In this document: piece by piece, positions 36,108 through 44,321 of the stretch
Position numbering within the stretch: position 1 is the first letter of the stretch
Layout of the letters: each line of letters opens with the position of its first letter
DNA from: Ruminococcus flavefaciens
Lineage (GTDB): Bacteria; Bacillota; Clostridia; Oscillospirales; Ruminococcaceae
NCBI RefSeq assembly: GCF_900119075.1
Contig: NZ_FPIP01000009.1
Location: 62,001-126,000, forward strand
Direction of reading: 5' to 3'
Length of the DNA stretch: 64,000 nucleotides
The notes under the pieces: generated by a model
Database searches by the model: none
What the model saw: the letters and a program-made list of their open reading frames with translations, nothing else
Told to the model about the DNA's origin: nothing
Translations under genes and position numbers: made by a program

Positions 36108-37118
36108 ATGTCAAAAAAGCTGTATATCCCCAAGGACTATAAATCAGTCCTCACACTGAGAGAAACTCAGCACGCTATCAAATATATCAAGGACGTATTC
36201 CAGCAGGCTCTTTCATTTGCTCTTACTCTGGACAGAGTATCTGCTCCCCTTATCGTTAAAAAGGGCAGCGGTATAAACGACGACCTCAACGGCGTTGAGC
36301 GCAAGGTCGACTTCGATATCAAGGAGATCGCCGCAGAAGCAGAGGTAGTCCAGTCACTTGCAAAGTGGAAGCGTATGGCACTCTATCGCTATGGTTATAA
36401 TCCGGGCGAGGGTATCTACACAGATATGAACGCTATCCGCCGTGATGACGATACAGATAATACCCACTCAATTTTCGTTGACCAGTGGGACTGGGAAAAG
36501 GTCATCACACGGGACCAGAGAAATATCCAGTTCCTTAAGGATACTGTAAAGTCACTGGTAAAGGCAATCGCTTATACAAAGCGCAAGGTAAGTCTCCGCT
36601 ATCCACAGCTTGCAGCTAAGGTATGCGACGAGCCTTACTTCATTACAACTCAGGAGCTTGAGGATATGTATCCCGACAAGACAGGCCACGAGCGTGAGCG
36701 CCTTATCACTAAGGAGCACGGCACGGTATTCCTCATGGGTATCGGCGGCAAGCTTGCCAGCGGCGAGAAGCACGACGGCAGAGCTCCCGACTATGACGAC
36801 TGGGCTCTCAACGGCGATATCCTCTTCTGGGACGAGGTGCTTGACGATTCACTGGAGATATCCTCAATGGGTATCCGTGTTGACGCTGAGTCACTGAAAA
36901 AGCAGCTTGCAGAGTGCGGCGCAGAGGACAGAATGCAGTACAAGTATCATCAGATGATAGCAGACGGCACACTTCCGCTCACTATCGGCGGCGGTATCGG
37001 ACAGTCAAGACTTTGTATGTTCATGCTTGAAAAGGCGCATATCGGCGAGGTTCAGTCCTCAATTTGGCCAGATGACATGATAGCAAAGTGCGCAGAAAAC
37101 GGAATCACACTGCTTTGA
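36108..37118 (+). CDS. asnA: Aspartate--ammonia ligase (asparagine synthetase A)
   Basis: 336 residues, standard for AsnA, a class II synthetase-like enzyme making asparagine from aspartate, ammonia and ATP. Motifs: 'GSGINDDLNGVERKV', 'WDWEKVI', 'TIGGGIGQSRLCMFML' (motif 3-like). AAAGGAAAGTGATCTCT precedes ATG 36108. Co-location with asnS behind a tRNA-Asn T-box makes sense: low charged tRNA-Asn raises both the amino acid supply and the synthetase. Confidence 0.97.
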   Translation: MSKKLYIPKDYKSVLTLRETQHAIKYIKDVFQQALSFALTLDRVSAPLIVKKGSGINDDLNGVERKVDFDIKEIAAEAEVVQSLAKWKRMALYRYGYNPGEGIYTDMNAIRRDDDTDNTHSIFVDQWDWEKVITRDQRNIQFLKDTVKSLVKAIAYTKRKVSLRYPQLAAKVCDEPYFITTQELEDMYPDKTGHERERLITKEHGTVFLMGIGGKLASGEKHDGRAPDYDDWALNGDILFWDEVLDDSLEISSMGIRVDAESLKKQLAECGAEDRMQYKYHQMIADGTLPLTIGGGIGQSRLCMFMLEKAHIGEVQSSIWPDDMIAKCAENGITLL

Positions 37119-37123
37119 TATTA

Positions 37124-37528
37124 TAAATCAGAATTTAGCGTAATTACTTGTGGAATCCATGAATGGGATTCCAAAGGGACTGTGTTCCTTTGGCGGAGTG
37201 ACTCCCCATAAAATGGGGAGATGTCGCGAAGCGACAGAGGGGACGTACCTGTTAGGTCAGAGGCAGCGCCTCTGGTAGGGTGTGGGGCAAAGTCCCACAG
37301 TTACAAAGCGCCCCGCAAGGGGTGAATCAAAAAACAGTCCAGTGGACTGTTTTTTGAGAGGGTGACTCCCTGCTGTGCAGGGAGATGTCAGCTTTGCTGA
37401 CAGAGGGTGCCGAGCCCGATTAGGGACGCCCTGCAAGTGAGGGCGTCCCTTAACGGGGCGATGTAGGCATCACCCCCTACATTGGGACGTCGAGGACGCC
37501 GTCCCCTACAAATTTAAATTTTGATTTA
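37124..37528. repeat. Mosaic repeat copy B (MITE-like, 405 bp)
   Basis: Ends TAAATCAGAATTTA (37124-37137) and TAAATTTTGATTTA (37515-37528) are inverted repeats with one mismatch. It shares the outer and inner blocks of copy A but carries extra palindromic modules (GACTCCCC..GGGGAG, GTCGCGAAGCGAC, AGAGGCAGCGCCTCT, a GGGACGTCGAGGACGCCGTCCC box). It begins only 6 bp after the asnA stop. Confidence 0.8.
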
Positions 37529-37534
37529 TGCAGA

Positions 37535-37571
37535 AAAACCTCCCGAAAGACAGATCCTTTCGGGAGGTTTT
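37535..37571. terminator. Bidirectional terminator
   Basis: AAACCTCCCGAAAG-N6-CCTTTCGGGAGGTTT with A and T tracts, between the repeat and the convergent DUF3810-type gene. Confidence 0.9.
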
Positions 37572-37576
37572 TATTA

Positions 37577-38671
37577 TTACGGATAATAATAGTCCAGCAG
37601 GAGATTCACCACCATGGAATATGCGCGGATACCGTCGTCTCTGCCGTTCATGCGGATATTGGTATCTATCGCTGCGGTGGAGGCTTCGCTGACTGCTTCG
37701 GTGGATATGACCTCCTTTGAGGCGTTCTCTTCCCAGTAATTCTCAGGCATGAATCTGAACCAGTCGCTGAGGACCTCGTCTGAGATATACTCCGAAAGAG
37801 GCATAGCCGTTTCTATCTCGTTCTCCCAGACGGCATTATGTACGTACTCAAGAGCGTCAAGGTAGCCTGAGTACTGAAACTCCACATTATCGCTGCCTGT
37901 AGCCGCGGCAAATGAGATAAAGTTGGCTTCGTCCTCCTGTATGAAGCCTTTAAGATGAGCAAGCTCATGGCAGACCGTTGAGGGCAGATTCGCCCTTACC
38001 ATGTCGTCGTTGTAGTTGGCTTCGATAGTGTAGGGGAGATATATTCCCGTCAGATTGGACTGGCTCATGAAGTATGAGAACTGTATGGGCTTTGCCTTGG
38101 GATAATAGCCGCGGAGCTGAGGGTATTTCTCACTTGCACGTTTCATGGCTGTCCGTGCTTCGCTGTTGAAATCGCAGGTAAGAGTAAAGCAGCCCTCGTC
38201 GTCACGTGGAACTTCCTTTGCAAGCTCATTGCACTTTTTTATCAGCGCCCCGTAGAGCTCCGTTATCTCCTCGTCGGTGTGCTCGTGGGAGTCGGGGAAG
38301 TACTTCTCCGAAAACGGCGTACACTGATACATTATGAAGCAGTTCATGGTCTCGGTAACGGTGACGTAGCAGATTATCCACAGGACGAATGTGCCTGCAA
38401 ATGCTGCTATTTTCTTACGTCTGCCCTTTGCGAAAATGAGCAGGATAAGAAACAGCGGTATGCCGAATATTACAAGAGCTACAGCGGCGACTGTCAGCAT
38501 TTCTCCCAGCGAAAATGGAAAAAGTCCGCTGACAAAGGATATGCAGTCCGATATGTGGGGGAATATTTTTGTGACGTAGAAGTCCGCAAAGGGACGACTG
38601 AAACGTGCGATAATGTTTATGATTATCATTAGTCCTATTAGTATCAGCGGAACGCTGTATCGTTTTTTCAC
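37577..38671 (-). CDS. Membrane-anchored zinc metallopeptidase, DUF3810 type
   Basis: 364 residues from GTG 38671, chosen for the GGGAGGTCAGCC ahead of it on the minus strand. Three hydrophobic segments occupy the N-terminal third (about 5-25, 45-75, 88-110). An exported domain follows with the zinc-protease motif 'VCHELAHLKGF' (HExxH) and a downstream 'EDEANFISF' Glu that could be the third ligand. The pattern matches the DUF3810 family, whose substrate is not known to me. Confidence 0.85.
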   Translation of the reverse strand: MKKRYSVPLILIGLMIIINIIARFSRPFADFYVTKIFPHISDCISFVSGLFPFSLGEMLTVAAVALVIFGIPLFLILLIFAKGRRKKIAAFAGTFVLWIICYVTVTETMNCFIMYQCTPFSEKYFPDSHEHTDEEITELYGALIKKCNELAKEVPRDDEGCFTLTCDFNSEARTAMKRASEKYPQLRGYYPKAKPIQFSYFMSQSNLTGIYLPYTIEANYNDDMVRANLPSTVCHELAHLKGFIQEDEANFISFAAATGSDNVEFQYSGYLDALEYVHNAVWENEIETAMPLSEYISDEVLSDWFRFMPENYWEENASKEVISTEAVSEASTAAIDTNIRMNGRDDGIRAYSMVVNLLLDYYYP

Positions 38672-38868
38672 GGCTGACCTCCCGAAAGGATAGTTTTTCT
38701 TTAAGTATAGCACAAAATCACATATTTGGCAACAAATCAATAAAAAACAGTTTTATGAAAATAATCCCAGTACTGTATTTGCTTATTGAGAATATGAATG
38801 GCTAATGGCTGGGGCGGATATTATCCGCCCATATGCCACTGTATACTTGCACAAATCTATCGAAATAT
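38672..38868. other. Non-coding stretch upstream of the dockerin gene
   Basis: Between the divergent DUF3810-type and dockerin genes; contains a TGGGGCGGATATTATCCGCCC palindromic box (38,810-38,830) and otherwise AT-rich sequence without recognisable genes. Confidence 0.6.
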
Positions 38869-38886
38869 TTTGTGCAGGCGTACAAA
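38869..38886. promoter_or_regulatory. 18-bp shared element upstream of a dockerin gene
   Basis: TTTGTGCAGGCGTACAAA, identical to the copy at 23,742 upstream of the second ECF operon. It lies 112 bp before ATG 38998. A nearby TTGCACAAA (about 38,847) may be a half-site. Confidence 0.6.
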
Positions 38887-38997
38887 TTTCGGCTTTTTTT
38901 GCGAAAAAGGTGAGAGATTTCAAGAGCATAAACGTCTAATTAATAGAAAGAAGAAACCATCTCTATCGTTAATATACATTCAAAAGGAGGTCATCTT

Positions 38998-40113
38998 ATG
39001 AAAAAAAGGCTATTATCAGCTGTTCTTGCAGCTGCTCTTTCAATGACAGCTCTGACGGCAGTCCCGACTGCTGTGACAGCAGAGACCGCTCCTGAAACTG
39101 CGGCTTCGGAAGAAACTGCCCAGACAAAGAATTACTGGATATTTTATAAGAATATCGACACCTCGGAGATAGACACGATCGTTTCTCAAAAAACTCACGA
39201 TTATCAGTACTCGCTGTATGATACTGTAAGCGACCAGAGAGAGATCGAGAAAATGGTCACAGATTATTATAAGAGAATTCGCCTTGATATGCTGAAGGAA
39301 GCCTTCGCAGAGAAGTCAGCAGAGATACTCAGCGAGCTGGGTGTTGAGCCCTCCGCCGCATGGTGCAGCCAGTTTACCCCGTCTATAGTATGTTCTCTCA
39401 CAGACGAGCAGTATCAAAAGGCTCTGAATTCTGACATAATAACCGAGATAAACCTCTATACACCGCCTGACCTCCAGCCTGTCACTGACATTGCAGACGC
39501 TCTTGAAAAAAAGGAAGAAATCCTCAACGCCTACACCCGCAGCACCGACGGAAAATCTCTCTGCGATGATTATGTTAAGTTTGATGTTGTATTAAACGCA
39601 GGCAAGGACAACAGGACCGACTATCTTGTGGTCTACGGCTTAAAGAGCAAGGACGATATAAGCAAGGTAAAATCACAGCTGGATAGGAAGCATTTCTGGG
39701 AGAACCCCACAATGGAGCTTTACAGCGGCGTTAGTCTCTATGACATTGCAAAAAGTCAGGGGAACCGTATAACACCTGTCATTTTTGTGGAGGACGAAGC
39801 TCTTGGCTGGGCATTTCCCGTATCCGTCAAGGAATACTCAGAGCAGGTCGGCTTTGACGTTTCTCCATACATCATAAGCCTCGGCGACGGCAACGGCGAC
39901 TATAAGATAGACGCTGTTGACGCTTCAGAAGCTCTGAGCCTTTACTCAAAGGTGCAGACCGACAATGGCGGAGCTTATACTGCCGACCAGCTCAAACACC
40001 TTGACGTTGACAAGGACGGAGCTGTGAACGCCCTCGACGCGTCGGCTATCCTGTCCTATTATGCATTCACAGCAACAGGCGGCGAGGCTTCTCTCCCTGA
40101 TTTCCTTAAATAA
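38998..40113 (+). CDS. Secreted dockerin protein with unrecognised N-terminal domain
   Basis: 371 residues: signal peptide (about 1-28), an unrecognised mixed alpha/beta domain (about 42-285), and a C-terminal dockerin (about 295-360) with two loops 'GDGNGDYKIDAVDAS' and 'DVDKDGAVNALDAS'. AAAGGAGGTCATCTT precedes ATG 38998. It should attach to a scaffoldin. No glycosidase signature is visible, so it may be a binding, protease-inhibitor or regulatory component. The 18-bp shared element lies upstream. Confidence 0.85.
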   Translation: MKKRLLSAVLAAALSMTALTAVPTAVTAETAPETAASEETAQTKNYWIFYKNIDTSEIDTIVSQKTHDYQYSLYDTVSDQREIEKMVTDYYKRIRLDMLKEAFAEKSAEILSELGVEPSAAWCSQFTPSIVCSLTDEQYQKALNSDIITEINLYTPPDLQPVTDIADALEKKEEILNAYTRSTDGKSLCDDYVKFDVVLNAGKDNRTDYLVVYGLKSKDDISKVKSQLDRKHFWENPTMELYSGVSLYDIAKSQGNRITPVIFVEDEALGWAFPVSVKEYSEQVGFDVSPYIISLGDGNGDYKIDAVDASEALSLYSKVQTDNGGAYTADQLKHLDVDKDGAVNALDASAILSYYAFTATGGEASLPDFLK

Positions 40114-40137
40114 GGGGTAATCGTAAAAGTCGTTTTA

Positions 40138-40376
40138 CCTATGAATGGGATTCCAAAGGGACTGTGTCCCTTTGGTCAGGTCAAGGGCTGAAAGCCCTTG
40201 CAGGGTGACTCCCCACAGTGTGGGGAGATATCGCAAAGCGACAGAGGGGCTGGGGCGGTTAGCCTGGGGCAGCGCCCCGAGATACGAAGGCGCTCCGCAA
40301 GAGGTGAATTCAAAAACAGTCCGGTGGACTGTTTTTGAAGAGGAGACGCCCTGCAAGTGAGGGCGTCTCCTTAAAT
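40138..40376. repeat. Mosaic repeat copy C
   Basis: Shares with copies A and B the blocks ATGAATGGGATTCCAAAGGG, GGCGCTCCGCAAG.GGTGAAT, ACAGTCCGGTGGACTGT and GACGCCCTGCAAGTGAGGGC, but lacks the TAAATC ends. It includes GACTCCCCACAGTGTGGGGAG and ATCGCAAAGCGACAGAGGGG modules. A 315-bp gene-free gap. Confidence 0.75.
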
Positions 40377-40399
40377 GATATGTTTTTTTGACAAACTGA

Positions 40400-40430
40400 A
40401 AACCGCAGGCATAGCCTGCGGTTTGCTTTT
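40400..40430. terminator. Bidirectional terminator
   Basis: AAACCGCAGGC-ATA-GCCTGCGGTTT, followed by GCTTTT on the plus strand and preceded by A/T-rich sequence; it serves the lipoprotein gene on the minus strand. Confidence 0.88.
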
Positions 40431-41040
40431 ACTGTACGTTAGCAGTTGTGGTTGTTGTGGATACTGCTTCTGTTGCAGTCTCTGCAGAGGTCTCCGAAGC
40501 CGACTGCTCTATGGTTATCTCAGCAGTCTTCATCTCCGAAAACTTCATGGTCAGCTTGTTGTTTGGCATTTCAAAGCCGCTGAGCAGACCGTCCTTGTCA
40601 ACTGTGAGAGTGTAGTCTCCGCCGTCAAGACTGCCGCTTATTTTCAGCATACCGTCGCTCTCCTCGCCGCTGAGCTCCGCAAGCTTTGCGTTGTCCTCAA
40701 CAGCCTTTATGAGATTGAGCATCATTGCCTTTACAGGCACTGCCGACTGGGGCACGGAAAAGCTGAGCCCCTTGTAGGAGGCAAGCACATTTCCCTCGCT
40801 GAATTCCAGCTTTACGCCGCTGAGAGTATTTGGCTGAGAAAACTCTATCTCCCATACGCCCTCACCGTAGCGCTTTATCTCGCCCTCGGCTTCAAGTCGG
40901 TCAAGAGTTATGCCCACAACTGCCGAAAAAGCATTGCCGAGACCGTTCTTTCGGGAACTCCCGCCCCCTGTCGGCACAGCGCAGGCTGCAAGGCACAGCG
41001 CCATAGCCATAGTCAGTACGAATGTGAATATCCTTTTCAT
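40429..41040 (-). CDS. Predicted lipoprotein of unknown function
   Basis: 203 residues from ATG 41040, preceded on the minus strand by GGAGCTGGTAAC. The signal peptide ends in a lipobox 'CLAAC' (about 16-20), so the mature protein should be lipid-anchored. The rest is beta-rich ('YTLTVDKDGLLSGFEMP') with a Thr/Ala-rich C-terminus. It looks like an LolA/LppX-like barrel in outline, but I cannot assign a family. It is followed upstream by nnr on the same strand, 52 bp away. Confidence 0.8.
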   Translation of the reverse strand: MKRIFTFVLTMAMALCLAACAVPTGGGSSRKNGLGNAFSAVVGITLDRLEAEGEIKRYGEGVWEIEFSQPNTLSGVKLEFSEGNVLASYKGLSFSVPQSAVPVKAMMLNLIKAVEDNAKLAELSGEESDGMLKISGSLDGGDYTLTVDKDGLLSGFEMPNNKLTMKFSEMKTAEITIEQSASETSAETATEAVSTTTTTANVQ

Positions 41041-41092
41041 GTTACCAGCTCCAATCAAGTAATGAAAATACATTTTCACATCCGACCGCCTT

Positions 41093-42799
41093 TTATACAG
41101 TCATATTTCTCTTCTTTTCCTTTAGAATACTGAAAGCGTCGGAGATATTGCTGATGATATCCCTCGGCAGCATAGCCTCCATGCCCAGCTTCTGAGCTGC
41201 CTTATCGCCTGCAAGTCCGTGCATATAAACGCCAGCGCAGGCTCCGTCGAATATGCCGCAGCCCTGTGCTACAGCAGCGCCTATCATGCCTGCCAGCACA
41301 TCGCCGCTGCCGCCCACGCTCATACCTGCGTTGCCTGTGTGGTTAGCGGCTGTGGAGTGGCTGTCTGCCACCACAGTGCCTGCTCCCTTGAGGACAACGG
41401 TTATGCCGAACTGCTCAGCGTACTTCTCAGCGGCAATGAGCCTGTTTTCAGCTATCATCTCCGTGTCGCAGCTGAGAAGCCTTGCCATTTCGCCCATATG
41501 GGGAGTAATGATGATGTCCGTGCGCTTCTTCATTAAAATATCTATGTCCTTAGCTATGCAGTTTATTCCATCTGCGTCGATAATTACTGGACAGGGAGCA
41601 TTCTGAGTGATGAATTTGGTGAGCTCGATAGTGTCGGGAGTTACTCCCATGCCGCAGCCGATAACTATCGCGTCAGCCTTTTTCATGGCTTCTTCAAGGG
41701 GCTCGCGGCTGGAATCATAGAGCATATAGCCGTAATCATCGCTGTCAAGCTCCAGAAATGTAGCTTCGGGAGCAAGTACGGATACGGTGTCTATGCACTT
41801 CTCAACAGAAGCCAGACGAACCAGTCCTACGCCGCTGCGGAGAGCTCCCAGCGTGGCAAATGCCGCAGCACCGCGCATTGAGGAGCTGCCTGCGATAACA
41901 AGGACAGTTCCGAAATCGCCCTTGTGAGCATCTCTGCTGCGCTTGGGCGGATATGAGGCAAGGAAATTTCTCTCGATACGGTAGTATTTCCTCTCGCCGT
42001 CAAGTATTCTCAGCGCTTCTTCTGGGATACCGATGTCCGCAACTGTTACCTTGCCGCAGTATTTCTTCATGGGGAACTGTGACATTCCCGACTTTATAAA
42101 TCCGAAGGTGATAGTCTCGTCAGCCTTGAATATGCCCACGGCTGCCGTACCCGAGGAGCTGTTTCCGCCGCTGGGAACGTCCACCGCAATACGGTAAGCT
42201 CCCGAGCCTATGCCGAAAATGCCCATTGTGTCCTTGTCAAGCTGTCCGTGGAAGCCTGTTCCGAAAACGCCGTCCACAAGGACCTGTGCGCCTACGACAG
42301 CGCCTTTGATAAGTCCCATGCGGTTCTTCTCGGCAAGGAGTATGTCATCGAGGGGATTGTGCTCCTTTTTGCCGTCGGAGCTGTCCGAGCTCTTGGGCTG
42401 TATGGTCATGTAGTCAAGCTCCGCCGCTTCGATAGCCGCCTCAACATTGCCGCTGCGGAAGCCCTCGATAAAGGTTATGCGGTCACGGGGCAGTCTGCTG
42501 AGCATTTCCTGCGCCAGCGGAGTTTTGGGAAGTCCGCCTATATGGATAATAGTTATCCTGTAGCCCTTGTAGACAAGGATATCCGCCGCTGCGAAGCAGT
42601 CTCCGCCGTTATTTCCCGTACCTGCAAGGAATACTACCGAGCAGTACTCGGGCTTCAGCTTTGCCTCTGCGGTGCAGTAATTCTCGATGAGCTCTGCAAG
42701 CTTTCCGCCTGCGTTCTCCATGAGCTGTCTTTTGGACACGCCCAGCTTCTCGGAGCGCTCTTCGAGTCTGCTCATTTGCTTTGGTGTAACTATCTGCAT
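41093..42799 (-). CDS. nnr: Bifunctional NAD(P)H-hydrate epimerase / ADP-dependent dehydratase
   Basis: 568 residues. The N-terminal half (about 1-260) is the epimerase with 'GTGNNGGDCF' and 'VDGVFGTGFHG'. The C-terminal half (about 280-560) is the ribokinase-like dehydratase with 'GSSSMRGAA', 'ITPHMGEMARLL' and 'GGSGDVLAGMIGA'. Together they repair hydrated NAD(P)H. Compared with the usual about 500 residues it has an inserted acidic/Lys segment near residues 125-165. ATG 42799 lies after GGGGAGGTCATTTAT on the minus strand. It shares its strand with the downstream lipoprotein gene. Confidence 0.95.
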   Translation of the reverse strand: MQIVTPKQMSRLEERSEKLGVSKRQLMENAGGKLAELIENYCTAEAKLKPEYCSVVFLAGTGNNGGDCFAAADILVYKGYRITIIHIGGLPKTPLAQEMLSRLPRDRITFIEGFRSGNVEAAIEAAELDYMTIQPKSSDSSDGKKEHNPLDDILLAEKNRMGLIKGAVVGAQVLVDGVFGTGFHGQLDKDTMGIFGIGSGAYRIAVDVPSGGNSSSGTAAVGIFKADETITFGFIKSGMSQFPMKKYCGKVTVADIGIPEEALRILDGERKYYRIERNFLASYPPKRSRDAHKGDFGTVLVIAGSSSMRGAAAFATLGALRSGVGLVRLASVEKCIDTVSVLAPEATFLELDSDDYGYMLYDSSREPLEEAMKKADAIVIGCGMGVTPDTIELTKFITQNAPCPVIIDADGINCIAKDIDILMKKRTDIIITPHMGEMARLLSCDTEMIAENRLIAAEKYAEQFGITVVLKGAGTVVADSHSTAANHTGNAGMSVGGSGDVLAGMIGAAVAQGCGIFDGACAGVYMHGLAGDKAAQKLGMEAMLPRDIISNISDAFSILKEKKRNMTV

Positions 42800-42851
42800 A
42801 TAAATGACCTCCCCTTTAGCGTTTTACGCCGAATTTTTTATACAATTCCTG

Positions 42852-43376
42852 TTACTGCTGCTTAGTTCTCAGCTTTGCAGGAAGAGCTTTCTTTATATTT
42901 TCGAGCATTCTCTCGTCGGGTGCGAAGATAAGTCTCGCCGAGCCAACATTTTCGTCGGTAAAATCCGCATAATACTCATGAGAAGCGATGTTGTCCGTAG
43001 CAAGGATAACGGTCATGTCTGCGGATTCCTCCATACCGTCGTTATATTTGCCGAAGTCGGTGAACTGACGGATATTTGTGGAAAGCATCTCGCGGCGCTT
43101 CTTCTTGGCGATTATCTTGTCCACGTCAAGCTCGCCGTTGGTGAAGGTGTACTCGTACTCGACGTAGGTATTCTGTACGAAATGATAGGTGCCGTAGCCT
43201 GCTGCTGCCGCAAGTACCAAGCCGAGCAGGGACATGATAGGATTGCCCAGCTGGAGCACAGAAAGACCTGCAAGCGCCAGTGTGAAGAGGATACCCACGA
43301 TTATGAACATGATACGCCTTGTTTTATCAGAAGCTGTCTCGTTCTTTTTTACAAGCTGTTCTGCAAAATTATCCAT
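42852..43376 (-). CDS. Small membrane protein (DUF6106-like)
   Basis: 174 residues from ATG 43376, preceded by ATGGAGATAAAATA on the minus strand. Two adjacent hydrophobic segments (about 22-62) follow a charged N-terminus. The C-terminal part is beta-rich with 'YEYTFTNGELDVDKIIAKKKR'. The pattern resembles DUF6106 as I remember it. No enzymatic motif. It lies 52 bp upstream of nnr on the same strand and may be co-transcribed. Confidence 0.78.
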   Translation of the reverse strand: MDNFAEQLVKKNETASDKTRRIMFIIVGILFTLALAGLSVLQLGNPIMSLLGLVLAAAAGYGTYHFVQNTYVEYEYTFTNGELDVDKIIAKKKRREMLSTNIRQFTDFGKYNDGMEESADMTVILATDNIASHEYYADFTDENVGSARLIFAPDERMLENIKKALPAKLRTKQQ

Positions 43377-43480
43377 TATTTTATCTCCATTCATATATTT
43401 TTTATTAAAGCTGTACTTTATATCATAACATATTTTTATGAAAAATTCAACTGCCAATGTGAAAAAATCATGATTTATGT

Positions 43481-43690
43481 TTGTAGGGACGAGTTACGCT
43501 CGCCCGTCGCCAGAATAATATGTAGGGGCTGATGCACACATCAGCCTGCTTATTTTAAATCGTGTGCCACGGGGCGATGTGGGCATCGCCCCCTACAAAT
43601 AGGTCATTTATAACAAATTCGGCGCTTGCGGGACGTCGAGGACGCCGTCCCCTACATTTTTCAATGGGCGGATAATATCCGCCCCTGCAT
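43481..43690. repeat. Five palindromic boxes in a row
   Basis: Boxes at about 43,481-43,510, 43,521-43,547, 43,571-43,598, 43,630-43,655 and 43,663-43,687, all of the GTAGGGG...CCCCTAC family. They are followed by a TTGATATCAGTGAGCGAGTT fragment (43,759-43,800) also found near 3,910. No gene in 43,377-43,915. Confidence 0.8.
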
Positions 43691-43915
43691 CGGCGTCACG
43701 CTGCTTCCGTCAGTTCGGACTTCACTCATTATGCGCTGTAAGCGATGTACAAGCATGGACTTTGATATCAGTGAGCGAGTTTACGAGCGGCACCGTGGCA
43801 AGGGTGCAGCGTCACGCTGCTTCCGTCAGATTGCAACAAATCGCTCCAAAAAATCCAAAGGCTTCATCTTTTTTTCACAAGTTTGCAGTAAACTGAGATT
43901 TTTTTTGAAAAAGGC

Positions 43916-43944
43916 TTGATTTTTTTGGATTTCAGCTATATAAT
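43916..43944 (+). promoter_or_regulatory. Promoter of the pheS T-box operon
   Basis: TTGATT (43916-43921), 17 nt, TATAAT (43939-43944). Confidence 0.8.
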
Positions 43945-43954
43945 TGATGTATAA

Positions 43955-44197
43955 CCCGATGACCGAGAGAGTAAGTATGTACCTGTTTCCTCAGAGAGGG
44001 GCGCAAAGGTGAGAGCGTTCTGTTACAGTCCATACCGAAGTTCACTTGCGAGGGGCAAAGCGGAAGCGCTGCTGTATGCGGTGTAGTAGGCTGCGACGTA
44101 GGTCTGCGTTAAAGACAAGAGAGTGTCGGCTCTCCTGACAATGGGTGGTATAAAAGCAAGGTTTTAAGTCTTGTCCTGTTGGACAGGACTTTTTTAT
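43955..44197 (+). promoter_or_regulatory. T-box leader (phenylalanine specifier) of pheS
   Basis: Starts GATGACCGAGAGAGTAAG. The probable specifier is TTC at 44041-44043 in GAAGTTCAC, reading phenylalanine and followed by A. The T-box proper is reduced: GGGTGGTA at 44143-44150 continues TAAAAGC rather than CCGCG, yet keeps the UGGN that pairs with the tRNA end. The terminator AGTCTTGTCC-TGTT-GGACAGGACT with TTTTTT is at 44,166-44,195. The downstream pheS agrees with the specifier. Confidence 0.9.
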
Positions 44198-44218
44198 TTA
44201 GTCACGACACAAAATAAT

Positions 44219-44300
44219 TTGCAGGGGCTGATGCCCACATCAGCCCGTCCTAATGAGATCAACACCAACGTGGCGATGTGGGCATCGCCTCCTACACACA
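44219..44300. repeat. Palindromic boxes between T-box terminator and pheS
   Basis: GCAGGGGCTGATGCCCACATCAGCCC-type and GGCGATGTGGGCATCGCC boxes lie between the T-box terminator and the pheS RBS. Confidence 0.75.
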
Positions 44301-44321
44301 AAATCATTCTGAGGTGAAAAA

